A stretch of 64,000 bases of DNA. It comes from Epiperipatus broadwayi. Its lineage: Eukaryota > Onychophora > Udeonychophora > Euonychophora > Peripatidae. Positions 36,708 to 51,333 of the stretch are shown in pieces. The notes beneath the pieces were generated by a model that was given only the letters and a program-made list of their open reading frames with translations, searched no databases and was not told the DNA's origin. The position numbers were made by a program, and so were the translations under genes. Numbering within the stretch: position 1 is the stretch's first letter; the number at the start of each line of letters is the position of its first letter. The stretch lies in NCBI GenBank assembly GCA_028023455.1, contig JAQFVV010012442.1, forward strand, positions 1,956,903-2,020,902, read 5' to 3'.

Positions 36708-39213
36708 TCAATTGAATCTAATATTAACCTTATGATCAAACAAGGACTAGTGTGTTTATCTACTAATATTAATAATAAGACCAAGTAGACCCGAGTGCCA
36801 AATTGCAACTATACATCATAATGCCCACCAGAGTTCATCATCATTAGCCATGTTTAGGACTATAGAAGATAATGGACAAAGTTATTAAATTGTCTCTCAA
36901 AAAATAATGTTGATAAAACCATTCAATCTATGTGGTCTTAATTTCAAACCTACCATTAGTCATGCAAATATTTCATAATAAATTTATTACTAAATCTATA
37001 ATAATGAAACAACTTTCTTCCACAAGTTTAATATAAATATCTGATCTCAAGTGTTAACTACAGAAAATGTTATATACATTTCTAATTTATACATGACTGG
37101 AAATAAATCAGTAATCGATGCAGAAACCTCATAATTTATGCTTATAATATAAAATTATTATTTAATTTAATACAAGATAAAAATATTATAAATAAATCCT
37201 TCCCATTTAATGCCATTACTCTATTTTTCGTTCTCAGCAACCATCACTTTCAATAGCTACAATTATATAACACGGAATGTTTGTAATCTGATAACCCTTA
37301 ATCCTATTTCTTTAAACACCCATATTAACCTTTCAATCAACTATCAATTCATGATTATTATAATAATAACCGTATTTCCAATTTTATTACAATATGCTAC
37401 TTGTCTTCCAAACTAGCACTTAGATTAATAATCGAACTACTCTTTCTCAAGGTCTAGATCTGCCAAGAGGTGCACTTATGAGCGATTACATTGCAATGGA
37501 TATGATTTCAAAATATGCTAAATTAAATTTTAATACGAGTTTATTAGTGGGAATCACTCTAAACACCGAGAGCAAGAAAGGGATTTTATGTCTGCTCCCA
37601 ATACTCACAACATTACAACGAACCAAATGACTAAATTTCTTAAACTTAAATTAACTATTCCCTGTCATTTTATTCTGTATTATTTAATTTGTTTGATCAA
37701 ATTTATTTAATAATTTTAAGTCCATTATATTTTGCTAAGGAAAACTATGGAAGAAAAACATGGACATTAATCATATAAATCAATCAAAAATTACTTGTGT
37801 AAGTAAAATACGGAAATAAATCATAAAATTAGATTATGCAAATTAACTATGAAAATAAATTATGTGAAAATGAATTATGTAAAAATGAATTATGTGAATC
37901 GAATATGGAAATAATCAATATAAAAAAATGAATACTGTAAATCAATCATGGAATCAATCAATATTAAAAATGAATAATTTAAATTTAAATATGAACTAAT
38001 ATTAGTTTTAAATATAGTTGTTGGAAGTAGATTCTGGAGATATTTGGAACATTAAAACACAAGACGCAATGTAATTTTATAAGAATAACAAATCTTTATT
38101 TCAGTAATAATAATGATAACAAATAAAAATAAAAGCACACTTATATATAATGTCATTACACTCAAATATATGATATCAGATCTACTAAAGACTAATATTG
38201 ATGATACGAATACATATTTAAATTAACTAATTTTCTGAATGACTTATTCATTGTTTTGACCCATTTATTTATCAAATATTAGAAACGCTTATGCACTGAA
38301 TCAGAATTCCATATTTACATATTTTTAATTTTAAGAAAAACCTATAAATTCCTGCTCCCCTTTTATTGCAAACATTATCAATTGGACTATTCCAAAATAA
38401 TTATCAGTTTTAGTTATTCTAACAAGCAATAATAAATAATCATCAATTTCTAAATTATTTCAGCAAGCAATAACTTTTACATTTCTTATGAAAGAAATGA
38501 TGTAATATGAAATTTTTTTCACTTGTCTTGCAAATGGATTTACAGTCAAAACCCACAATTTTATGTGCATGCCTGCTAGATATTCATGCTTTTCAACCGT
38601 ATATATTTTGATAGGTCCGCATGCTGCGCCAGCTTGACAATACTCAATTTACCATCCTTCACAAAATCGACTATAGATTGGCCAGCTTCTAGATTAAAAT
38701 CTCTGTCATCCCCCTATCAACACACATACATCTGACTGAAATCCTCATTCTGTCGATGCAACTTTTATTCTGCCCTACACAAGAAAAACACTCTTCATAT
38801 TTTACAACACTATGCAATATTTATAATGTGCACACATCAGGGTCTTAGTAAGGGAAATTAAATAAAAACAACAACTCCTAAATTCAAATGACTGCTTTAG
38901 CCAGAGAGAGAGAGAGGTCTTTTCTTGAGACGTAGAATCATGTGAAGAACTCTTGTCTATACACTTACTCTATATAGGCATTCATAACATTTTCTACAAC
39001 TTGAACAATAACTCTATCAATAATTCCTTACCTTAATAAAAATAAATGGAGTGGGAACTGTCCTCATCCCCTACTGCCATAGTAAATAAATTATGAGATA
39101 GTTATTTTCTATCTATGAGGTGGTAAGATAACTCTACCTCAATAATAACAAGCATTAATAGCTTCACATATACACACACATACATCGATTACAGTCCAGA
39201 TAAATGACAAAGA
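36708..39213. repeat. 2.5-kb dispersed element, left copy of inverted pair
   Basis: Similar in reverse orientation to 48,655-51,288 over essentially its full length. Matching blocks include GATCAAACAAGGA near 36,733, GTGCCAAATTG near 36,796, ATGCCCACCAGAG near 36,821, CTTTCTCAAGGTCTAGATCT near 37,441, GCTTATGCACTGAATCAGAA near 38,288 and AATGACAAAG near 39,205. No coding frame remains. A polyadenylation-like AATAAAGATTTG reads outward (minus here). I do not recognise the family; it may be a non-autonomous or coding-less LTR-type element. Confidence 0.75.
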
Positions 39214-41426
39214 TTAACCAGATCCCGAAGCAAAACTATGAATTATCTCAATTTTAAAAAGTCAAGCCAGCAGCAATATCCACCCAATATCTATATTAAT
39301 AACAGATCATTAACACATATTGCATAATAATGATTTTTCACGTGATTATCCAATCAATCTTCACATATCTAATATTAAACATAAAAATTTTGTCAACAAA
39401 CAAAAAATATTTCGTATTTCTTCTTTTTTAAAAAATATGCATAAGTATTTATACTTTATCACAATTATGTGTTAACAATTTTTAAACCTTTTTTTTTACT
39501 TCAATGGGATCAAAATCATTTTCCCTTTCTTTAAACATTTTTAAAACATAAAAAAATAAACTAATATAATCATTAAAGTTTCTATAACATGCTACATATT
39601 ATATAAAGAAAGCAAAATAAAGAATAAATATTAAACATCACCATAGTGTCTTTCCATTGTCTTTTTCTTTCAAGGCCAAGTTTAAAGACTTGATTTTATT
39701 GTCCACCGGTAAATTATGATTTAGTTCATTTTTATTTTGGAGATAGCTATATAGATGCACAGACAGTCCTTTTAATCAAGATGTATATAAAAACACACCG
39801 ATAGTTTTTTTAAACAAAATGTATATAAAAATGCACAGACAGTTCCTTTAATCAAAATGTAGCTATACTGATAATTAAAAAAATTTAAAAGAGTTCTGCT
39901 GATTACCTTTTCATTTTGATTAGTTTATTCCTGGATTTGAATTTAATTGTTTTTCCTCTTCTGTTTTTTCCATTTTAGGTTCAAAATACAGTCAAACAAG
40001 TCAATTTTGATCATTAAACATGAATTGGCTTTTAAAAATTATAAAAACATTTGATGCTCTCTTTTAAAATGAATTTTAATAAGACAAATAATTATTAAAA
40101 TATGAATTGGCCCTTTATTATTATATAACATTTTGATAGTTCTCTCTTAAACGAATTTTTAATAAGCCAAATAGACAGATTGTGGCATTCAACACAGAAT
40201 TTCTTATTAAAAGTTGATTTGTTCACAATTGACTTTTGGAGAAAAGGAAACATACACCATTTATATATGAATTAAAAATTCATATCTTAGTTATAATGTA
40301 TACTTCTTAACATATTAAATCTGAGAAACAAAATTGAAAAATCAGAAAAAACATTCAGAGATAAAAAAAAATGAGAATCTAGTTTTGTATTAGCAGGTTA
40401 ATTCTGAATTAGTAAAGTCCACCCCCTTCCTTTTTTCAGCCCTTTTATATTCACAGGGAGGAGGAAAAATACCTGTCAGCTTTTCTTTTTATGTCTAATT
40501 CTTCTCAAATTTTAATTAAAATTCTTTCTCAGTATAACAATTTAAAAACTATTTATAAGCTGTCAGTTTCAACTTCTTACCCCATCTCCAATTCCACCAC
40601 ATTGGCCAAACATAGTTCTGGGTAATTTATGAAAAAGCAATTAAAAAAAATCCAATTAAAAGATAAACCTACTGACAATTTTTTGGTAAAATAAATGTTA
40701 CATTTTTTTATTTAAAACTTAAATAATTTCTATTTAGATTTACAATTTGGAGCTTAGTGATAACAAATTAAAACACATTCATTTTTTACACTATATCATG
40801 AAATAATATAGAACACTATATCAATTTCTATAAAGGAAAGAAAAAAACCCTAACCCATATATCTGTATTACACACACATACACATGTGTGCAAAACATTA
40901 AACAGAAAACTGTTTATTCAGATTACATGAGCATAACATATCCACTATAATTTCTTATAATCACAAACATTAAATATCCATTATAATTTCTTATAATCAC
41001 AAACATAAATATCCATTATAATTTCTTATAATCACAAACAAAATATCCATTATAATTTATTATAATTCTAAGCCTATTCTCTTGAAAAGGAACTGTCAAA
41101 GTAAATCTACTGATAACTAATTCAATTTCAATTTTCACCAACTTTTTATTAATAAACATTAAAATTCATAAAGATTCTTTATCTTAGCCATATAATATTT
41201 ATTTTTCAATTATCAGACTTTTCAATTATTATAGTGTGTACAAAAATAAATCAACTCCCTTGCATTAAATAATGCTAGCTATATTTTATACAAATACAAA
41301 CTGTATCTCTATATATTTTTCAAATAAAACTTTTTAACTTTTCTTACATTAAAAAAAATTTTTTTTAACCTATAACTAGTTCATTTTCTTACAATTGGTT
41401 TATAGGTGATATAAACCAAAAGGTTA

Positions 41427-41431
<5 letters not shown>
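39214..41431. other. AT-rich non-coding stretch
   Basis: No genes seen. A four-copy minisatellite lies at 40,938-41,075. Long A/T homopolymer runs are common. Confidence 0.5.
40938..41075. repeat. ~35-bp minisatellite, four copies
   Basis: Units start at 40,938, 40,974, 41,009 and 41,043, each ATATCCATTATAATTTCTTA plus ATAATCACAAACA with small length changes. Units are directly adjacent with no unique spacers, so this is not a CRISPR. Confidence 0.9.

Positions 41432-41511
<80 letters not shown>
41432..41511. repeat. (TA)n at the edge of a small palindrome
   Basis: About 80 bp of TA that runs directly into the palindrome at 41,512. Confidence 0.97.
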
Positions 41512-41516
<5 letters not shown>

Positions 41517-41726
41517 AACAAAAAACAAGTTAAAAACTTGTTAATGCTTGTATTTATGTCAACAGATGGTGTTCTACCAAAAACACTATCAAGTGTATGT
41601 TTACATAAACGTCAGAGCATGCATTCACTATCTCTAAAGTTAGAGATAGTGAATGCATGCTCTGACATTTATGTAAATATATGCTTGATGGTGTTTTTGG
41701 TAGAATGCCATCTGTTGATATACATA
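41512..41726. mobile_element. Minimal head-to-head dimer of the ribozyme-associated unit
   Basis: Inverted repeat centred near 41,638. The left arm (CAGATGGTGTTCTACCAAAA through TTCACTATCTCTAA) is mirrored by TTAGAGATAGTGAA through TTTTTGGTAGAATGCCATCT. This is the part of the 51.6-53.3 kb unit lying 3' of the ribozyme; the ribozyme itself is missing, consistent with 5' truncation of both arms. The left outer end is the same TGAAAAACAAAAAACAAG junction used at 45.94 and 53.30 kb. Both ends abut (TA)n. Confidence 0.8.
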
Positions 41727-41757
41727 TATATATATATTCAAATACAAGTATATTGTC

Positions 41758-42570
41758 TGTACTAAATTTAATGCAATTATAAGGTGACTTGAACTTAGAA
41801 TTTCAAGCTCCCTACAGCTCTCCTCTCCATGTCATAAACCAATACACATGACTACATACATGTGAAAAAATAAATGATCTCTAATATACATATTTTGGGC
41901 TGAACCAACACTCATAAGTTGGTCCAGATTATCATCTTTCATATATATATATATATAGTTCTCAATTTATAATAAAATATCAAATTGTTAAATGTTAATG
42001 GACAAGCTTCAATCAAGTTCATTCTCCAACTTTTCAGTAATTTATTACATTGAAAATATGATGATGGAATGATCAAAGCCCATATCATTGCCATATCCAT
42101 GTTCACATTAAGTCACTCTGATCCCTCACATATAGAACTTAATATGTTCATATAAATAGACAGAAGAGGGGTGAGCAGAATTCAGACTAAATTTTTGATA
42201 TTCAATTATAAGTTATTGATGACACTAAATTTAATGTAAATAAAAGAGAATTTGCATTCATATTTTCAAGCTCTCTATAGCTATCTACTTTATCTTCCAT
42301 CCATGATATGTATATATAAAGTTTAAATGGTCTCCAATATACATATTTTGTTGTGAACAAGTATTCATCTGTTGATACAGATTACTATCTCTTACACATA
42401 TTTACAATTAATGCTAACTTTATAATAAATAGCAAATCTTCAGACTTTAATGGACATTCTTTAATCTGCTCCACCCTTGAAAACTTCAGCAATCCAAATT
42501 CATGTATATATTGGAATTTATTAGATGAAATATTAAATTTCAATAGGAATTTCCATGTGTTTATATAGTT
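41758..42570. repeat. Diverged tandem duplication
   Basis: Two related segments (about 41,758-42,190 and 42,219-42,570) share ACTAAATTTAATG, TTCAAGCTC, CAATATACATATTTTG and AACTTTATAATAAA in order, about 460 bp apart. The frame at 42,353-42,568 falls in the second copy and is not proposed as a gene. Confidence 0.55.
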
Positions 42571-43794
42571 AATTTTTAATAATAAATTAATTGGACAACT
42601 AACCCACCGATCAATTGGGATGAATTATTTTGTCTTTTGTACAATTAGCCCCCTGATGAATTTTTTTGTAAGTATTATCTGTTAAAATGCATTTAAAATG
42701 GTATATTTTATTATAATAAAAAATTTTCCCAAATTTTCTGCAGAAAAAGCATGAAATTCAAAATTCCCACTCTTACAATAGATATATACCACGCCCTGAC
42801 ATATTAAGCCATTGTGTGTTGACAAGGCTGTAAAACCTTTGGTGTTTTATGACACTGAAGCTTCCAATGACACAAAAACATGTTTATTTGTAAATTTATT
42901 ACAGTTTTAGATATTTGTTTAAAATAATTTACACTCTATTTATTAGTTATCAAGAAATATAAATTATTAATAATTTATTTTTACTTGAAGTACTTTATTT
43001 TTAAAAATATAATGTTATATTAGCAGCTAATATAAATATGGCCTGAAGCAAATTTGGAAACTTGTTATGAGGTAAACAATCTACTTATATTTATGAAGAT
43101 GAAAATAATTGTAATTTTGCAATATATATTTAAAACATTTTAACTTTTAAAACAAAATTTGTTAGATAATAGAGAAATAAATAATTATTCAATCATGTTT
43201 TTAAAAATATTTGGAAACAAAGAAGATTTTGTTGATTCTTTAAACTGAAAATAGTCTTTCAGAAATGATGATGTGTAACATCTTTATTTTAAGTACAGTA
43301 TCATTCTTTAATATTTACCAAAACAAAATGTGAACATTTAAAATTTCTTTCAGTATTAAATAAAAATATCTATCAAATGAAGTCAAATTTGTTATTTTCT
43401 GATAAGTAATAATCATTTTATTATATATTTTACTTTGATGTGTGAGACAAAGAAAATGTCAGAAAATGCTGAAAAGTAAGAGGTGTTACACTGAATATCA
43501 AAAAGTTTAACCAATCAATTGTTTGCATAATTATGATGAAATTTATCTAGGCAAATACGAAAAATTTTATTTTATTTTTAATCTTTGATCAATAATGTTT
43601 GCAAAATTTTTATTATACATATGTTTATATTTGATGTAAAAGCATTGAAAGTATACTTGGTACAGTAAATCTTACCAAATTTTATATTTAAACATATACA
43701 TAATATTACAAACCAATGTCTGTATTTTTTCAAAATAATATCTGTAAATTTATAAATAAATATAAGAAAATACAGTACTTAAAATTTATAAAAA

Positions 43795-43797
<3 letters not shown>
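42571..43797. other. Non-coding stretch
   Basis: No domain or repeat recognised. CCCCTGATGAATTT at 42,646 was checked as a ribozyme core and rejected because no GAAA box follows. Confidence 0.5.

Positions 43798-43841
<44 letters not shown>
43798..43841. repeat. (TA)n bordering palindrome 43.84-44.50 kb
   Basis: About 44 bp of TA directly abutting the left arm of the next palindrome. Confidence 0.95.
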
Positions 43842-43845
<4 letters not shown>

Positions 43846-44498
43846 TTAAGAGTTCTTTTGACTTTCCTTGTAGCCATTGTTAAATAATAATTTGAGAGGA
43901 CAACTTTACATAACTTCTTTAATTTTTCTTTTCTTATTATTTCTTTTTAGTTTGCAATATTTTTACATTATTATAATTGAAATGAAAGCATATATACAAG
44001 ATTGATTATGGTTATAAAAGTGGAAAGTGATAAATTATCTTTATTTTTATAATTCTGTATCCTATTTTAAACAGTTTTTGATAATAACAAGTGCTCCTTT
44101 GTTCTTCTATCTAATGTGCATCTCCACTCCCCTGAGCAAGTGGAGAAGCACATTGTAAAAAAGAACAAAAGGGCACTTGTTGTTATATGGAACAAAATTA
44201 TAAAAATTATAATAATTTATCAACTTTTATTTTTATGACCATAATAATTCATGTATATATCATTTTGATTTCAATTATAATATTGTAAAAATATTGCAAA
44301 CTGAATGAAATAATAATAAAAGAAAAATTAAGGAAGCTATGTTATTATATAAATACAAGCAAGATTTAATCAATAGGCAGGCAGCAAACATTATGATCAT
44401 GGAATTATGATAAAGGTGACCTTTCAAAGTGTTACTTGACAAAGACTACAAGAGAATCGAAAGTGATCCTAAGTGAAAGTACTGTGTTATACATATAT
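43842..44498. mobile_element. Head-to-head inverted dimer of an unidentified element
   Basis: Arms of about 290-350 bp around a centre near 44,133. ACAAGTGCTCCTTTGTTCTT (about 44,089) is mirrored by AAGAACAAAAGGGCACTTGT (about 44,161), and TTTGCAATATTTTTACATTA (about 43,951) by ATTGTAAAAATATTGCAAAC (about 44,281). Outer ends contain ACTTTCGATTCT...GTAGTCTTTGTCAAG-like text resembling PLE termini. Both outer ends abut (TA)n. There is no coding capacity. Confidence 0.72.
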
Positions 44499-44590
44499 AT
44501 GGCATTTTACCCAAACCACCGAATGAGTGTATATTTTTGTTTATATAAATGACAAAAGAGTGAGAATTCACTATCTTTTTCATTTGCCCA

Positions 44591-44637
44591 CCCTCAGATC
44601 AGCTGATTTCAAGCTAACTTGCTATCATCAGTGATGG
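44591..44637 (-). ncRNA. Hammerhead ribozyme motif 1 (family 1)
   Basis: On minus: stem I CCATCA (44,637-44,632) with TGAGGG (44,596-44,591), one A-G mismatch; CTGATGA 44,631-44,625; stem II AGC/GCT; GAAA 44,610-44,607; palindromic stem III ATCAGCTGAT 44,607-44,598; H17 = C at 44,597, the predicted cleavage position. Confidence 0.78.
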
Positions 44638-44990
44638 ATAGAGCTAGAAACTAGATCTAAAGACTGACTCCAAGTGTTTATGCAAAATGTTTCTATCAGT
44701 TTGCAAGCATAAATTTTTCAGAATGGTAAAGTCTTCAAACCCAGCCTAACAAGCCAGATAGCTACATGCATCTGATCTCAGTTCAGTTTCACCACATAGT
44801 CAAAGCCTCTGCAATATATATCATTGCAAAAACCTTTAAAGGTGCATTTATGAAAAACAAAAACAAGTTAGAATCACGTCACTTGCTATCACTTGTATTT
44901 ATTATCAATAGATGGTGTTTTACCAAAAGCAATAAACAAGTGTATAAAATGACAAAAGAGTCAGAATTCACTATCACTTTCATTTGCCCA

Positions 44991-45037
44991 CCTTCAGATC
45001 AGCTGCTTTCAAGCTAATTGGCTATCATCAGTGAAGG
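44991..45037 (-). ncRNA. Hammerhead ribozyme motif 2 (family 1)
   Basis: On minus: stem I CCTTCA (45,037-45,032) pairs perfectly with TGAAGG (44,996-44,991); CTGATGA 45,031-45,025; GAAA 45,010-45,007; stem III region 45,007-44,998 reads AGCAGCTGAT, one step from the palindrome; H17 = C at 44,997. It is 400 bp from motif 1 in the same orientation. Confidence 0.78.
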
Positions 45038-45323
45038 ATAGAGCGAAAAACTAGATCTAAACACTGACTCCAAATGTGTATGCAAAAAGTTTCTATCAGT
45101 TTGCAAGTATGAATTTTTCAAACTGGTAAAGTCTTCAAATCCAGCCTAACAAGTCGGATAGTTACATGGGTCTGATCTCAGTTCAGTTTCACCACATAGT
45201 CAAAGCCTCTGCAATATATATCATTGCAAAAACCTTTAAAGGTACATTTCATGCTTGCTAACTGATAGAAACTTTTTGCATAAACACTTGGAGTCAGTGT
45301 TTAGATCTAGTTTCTAGCTCTAT

Positions 45324-45370
45324 CCTTCACTGAAGATAGCAAATTAGCTTGAAATCAGCTTATCTGAGGG
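45324..45370 (+). ncRNA. Hammerhead ribozyme motif 3 (family 1)
   Basis: CCTTCA 45,324-45,329 pairs with TGAGGG 45,365-45,370 (one G-U). The core is CTGAAGA 45,330-45,336, allowed by CUGANGA. Stem II is AGC/GCT, GAAA is 45,351-45,354, stem III is ATCAGCTTAT (one change) and H17 = C at 45,364. Confidence 0.75.
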
Positions 45371-45736
45371 TGTCCAAACGAAGGAGATAGTGAATTCTGA
45401 CTCTTTTGTCATTTATGTAAACAAAAATATACACTTGTTTGGTGGTTTTGATAAAATGCCATCTATTGGTCATAAATACAAGTGATAGCAAGTTACGTGA
45501 TTGTAACTTGTTTTTGTTTTTTATAAATGTACCTTTAAATGTTTTTGCAATGATATCTATTGCAGAGGCTTTGACTATGTGGTGAAACTGAACTGAGATC
45601 AGACCCATGTAGCTATCTGGCTTGTTAGGCTGGGTTTGAAGACTTTACCAGTCTGAAAAATTTATGCTTGCAAACCGATAGAAACTTTTTGCATAAACAC
45701 TTGGAGTCAGTGTTTAGATCTAGTTTTTAGCTCTAT

Positions 45737-45783
45737 CCTTCACTGATTATAGCAAATTAGCTTGAAATCAGCTAATCTGAGGG
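45737..45783 (+). ncRNA. Hammerhead ribozyme motif 4 (family 1, core mutated)
   Basis: CCTTCA 45,737-45,742 with TGAGGG 45,778-45,783; core CTGATTA (G8 to U) at 45,743-45,749; GAAA 45,764-45,767; stem III ATCAGCTAAT; H17 = C at 45,777. The G8 change should abolish self-cleavage. Confidence 0.7.
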
Positions 45784-45935
45784 TGTGCAAATGAAAGAGA
45801 TAGTAAATTCTAACTCTTTTGTCATTTATATAAACAAAAATGTACACTTGTTTGGTGGTTTTGGTAAAATGCCATCGATTGATCATAAATACAAGTGATA
45901 GCAAGTTTTGTGATTCTAACTTGTCTTTGTTTTTC

Positions 45936-45936
<1 letters not shown>

Positions 45937-45980
<44 letters not shown>

Positions 45981-46034
45981 CGTGTGTGTGTGCGTGTGTG
46001 TGTGTAATATACAAATCAATATATATATATATAT
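45937..46034. repeat. (AT)n-(GT)n-(AT)n block
   Basis: (AT)n, then about 45 bp of GT with a few GC steps, then a short ATATAT tract. It borders the right end of palindromic array family 1. Confidence 0.95.
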
Positions 46035-46140
46035 CAAAATACAGTACAATTTACATAAATTATATTATTTTTAGAAGTACTTTCGACTATACATTTTGTA
46101 GTCTTTATCAACTATATAACATTGATTAATAAAAACGAGA
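46035..46140 (-). mobile_element. PLE-type terminal fragment
   Basis: Minus-strand text TTGATAAAGACTAC, loop, TAGTCGAAAGTACTTC resembles the tail of Penelope-like elements. It is flanked by (AT)n on the left side. No coding part is attached. Confidence 0.42.
46073..46112 (-). ncRNA. Hammerhead-like remnant
   Basis: TTGATAA in place of CUGANGA, a 5-bp stem II GACTA/TAGTC, GAAA, palindromic stem III AGTACT and U17. C3 and G8 are substituted, so it is a decayed or atypical motif. Confidence 0.4.
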
Positions 46141-46612
46141 CAACCTTTAACAATACCCATAGTTTCTTAATTATTTCCAAATAATTTTTTTTAAGTTTAA
46201 GAGAAGTTGAAAGACTTTATTTAGAGAGATTAATATATGTGTGGCTTAAATTTAACACACACATTTTTGTAGAGAGAATATGTTTGTATTTATTTAAAAT
46301 TATAGGTAGTATTTTGTAGAGGTGAGGGGGATTGACTATTGCACATGCTGAAATATCTGAAAAATATTTATTTATATGTCTAAAGGAAAAAATGTTTGTG
46401 AATCGTAATATTTGTCAGTAAAATGTTAGTGCAAATTGAAATTGAACTTGTTATAGATAGTATTATTTTAACAGTTCTTTTCATGAGAATAGGTTTAAAA
46501 ATGTAAAAAATTAGGAAATATATTTTTTACTAATGTATAAAAAAATATTTTTGCTAATATGAATATCAACAAGCAGTTCTCTATTTAGTATTGTGAGTAT
46601 GTGCATGTATGA

Positions 46613-46685
<73 letters not shown>

Positions 46686-47337
46686 TCTTTGTGGAAATTT
46701 ACACATTGTAATTTAGATTATTTGATACTATTATGTAAAATATATTCATTTTTTATAGGAATTGGTTATTGTTTTCAGTTCTAAATTTGCTTTAAGTTTT
46801 AAAGACAATAATTATTTATATAATATCTGCTTTCTAAAAATTATCAGTAATTTTAATTTTTTTTTAATAGTTTTCATAAATCAAAAGCAGTGAGTTAAGA
46901 AAGAAGAAATTGAAATAAAATTGGAGCTGAAGGCAATAAACCAAAACTAACATTTAGCAGATGAAGTCAAAAGTTGACTTCAGAGAGAGAATTATAAATT
47001 TAAAAAAACAAGGCATGGGAAAAAGGGAACTTGCAGATGGTTTTTTTTCTTCTCCCTTATATAATGCTAAGGAAAGTGAGGGGGAGTGATGGCACTTGCT
47101 AATTCACAATCTGATGGATTTTCTCTGATCGTTTTCTCTCTTGGAAAGCAGCAATTGACTCAATTAGTTAATAGGTGTATAAACTTCACTTAAAGATGAA
47201 GTGCTAATTCAATTATAAATGGGATATAATTTTCTCCCTCCAATATCAATTATGGCCAAATTAACTTGTAACAAAAAATTTTGTACTCAATATATTGATC
47301 ATTATATTAGGTTTTCTAAAGTTCATTTAAAAAAGAT
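46141..47337. other. Non-coding stretch with (AT)n at 46,615-46,681
   Basis: No coding signal. The (AT)n block is about 67 bp. Confidence 0.5.
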
Positions 47338-48205
47338 ATCTCAAGAAGAGTATTGCATTCATGACTTGTTAATAAAACTCCAAGGAAATATCAGACATTG
47401 TTAACAGTACATTTTTTTGATTGTGACACCAGCCTAAAAATGATAAAAACAAAATGCATCTAGTACATTATTTTATTTGAAATTTTTTTTCTCTCCTAGA
47501 AGAAACTAAAGAAAAAAACAAGAAAAGGAAAAAAATGATGACATTTAAAAAAACTAAAATGTGAAACCAAGCATCTAAATTCAAACCTGGAAAGAAAAGT
47601 ATTCAAAACATGAAAGTAGTCTGCAGGACACATTTTGAACCACCTTTCATTATTGTGATGAATGTAGCTACATCATGAATAAAAGAAATTTATGTGCATC
47701 TTTAAAATATAATATGTTTTCCAAGAAAAGTGGACCAAAATGGTACTTAGTGTTTGTGGACAAATAATATAATGTCTTCTCAAGAACAGTATTGCATTCA
47801 TGGTTTGTTAATAAAACTCCAAGGAAAGATCAGACATTCTTAACAGTACATTTTTTTATTGTGACTCCAGCCTAAAAATGATAAAAAGAAAATGCATCTA
47901 GAACATTGTTTTATTTGAAATTTTTTTTTACCTCCTAAAAAAAACTAAGGAAAAAAACAAGAAGAAAAGGAAAAAAATGATGACATTTAAAAAAACTAAA
48001 ATGTGAAACCAAGCATCTGAATTCAAACCTGCAAGTATTCAAAACATGAAAGTAATCTGCAGGACACATTTTGAACCACCTTTAATTATCACCATGAATG
48101 TAGCTACATCTTGAATAAAATAATTTTATGTGCATTTATAAAATATAATGTTTTCCAAGACAAGTGGACCAAAATGGTAATTAGTGTTTGTGGACAAATA
48201 GTATA
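47338..48205. repeat. ~436-bp tandem duplication
   Basis: Two adjacent copies (about 47,338-47,773 and 47,774-48,205) share AGTATTGCATTCATG, TTGTTAATAAAACTCCAAGG, GTCTGCAGGACACATTTTGA-like text and GTGGACCAAAATGGTA. They are roughly 93-95% alike by eye. No ribozyme core or RT motif was found in the unit. Confidence 0.85.
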
Positions 48206-48654
48206 AAGTCTTCAGACTGAGCTTCACAAGAATGTAAACCAAAGAGACAATCTCTAATGTTTATTATTAATTTATTTTGCTTTATTTATATGTTCATAGT
48301 AAGTTTGATAGAGATTTAAGCTATACTATTTTTTTTTAAAAAAAGACAAATGATTTTGACCCATAAAAAGCCATTGAAATTTTTAAAAAATGTTAATGTG
48401 TAATGATGAGAAAGCATAAATGCTTATATAGTTGTCAAAAAGGGAAAAAAAGATAGAAACATTTTTTTTTATTATCAAAATGATATGCCTAGTATTGGAT
48501 ATATGAAAAGTAATTGAATGATCATTTGAATGGTTGATACTATGCTTTAATATGTTGATGCAATTTTTTATGATTATAAAGATTGGATAAGTGATGATGT
48601 GTACTTGATTTTTAAATTAAGATAGTTCATGGGTTGGGTTCTTATTCAGTCAGA
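48206..48654. other. Non-coding stretch
   Basis: Nothing recognised between the duplication and the inverted 2.6-kb repeat. Confidence 0.5.
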
Positions 48655-51288
<2,634 letters not shown>

Positions 51289-51333
51289 CTACGTGCACTA
51301 AAGTTGGTGTTAGAATATATATATATATTAAAC

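Larger units (their letters stand above)
44501..45936. mobile_element. Palindromic ribozyme array, family 1
   Basis: Head-to-head array centred near 45,249. The left arm carries units read on minus, the right arm units read on plus. Each arm contains two hammerhead motifs, 400 bp apart on the left and 413 bp apart on the right. Shared unit text includes AACTAGATCTAAACACTGAC, TGCAAAAAGTTTCTATCAGT and CAGATAGCTACATGGGTCTG. The left outer end is ...TGCCAT joined to ATATAT; the right is ...GTTTTTCAT joined to ATATAT. No protein-coding capacity; frames over it are incidental. Interpreted as a non-autonomous retrozyme-like element. Confidence 0.82.

Noticed and set aside
36708-39213. Solo LTR interpretation of the 2.5-kb inverted repeat
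   Set aside because: No clear TG...CA ends or flanking duplication could be defined by eye; left as unclassified.
40938-41075. CRISPR-like regular repeats
   Set aside because: Units of 34-36 bp are directly adjacent with no unique spacers, in an animal genome; this is a minisatellite.
42646-42662. CCCCTGATGAATTT as a hammerhead core
   Set aside because: No stem II or GAAA; the flanks do not pair.
44766-45937. Short open frames in the ribozyme palindrome (for example 44,766-45,017 and 45,360-45,608)
   Set aside because: They translate opposite strands of the same repeat in both arms, differ between copies, and overlap ribozyme motifs; no protein selection is evident.
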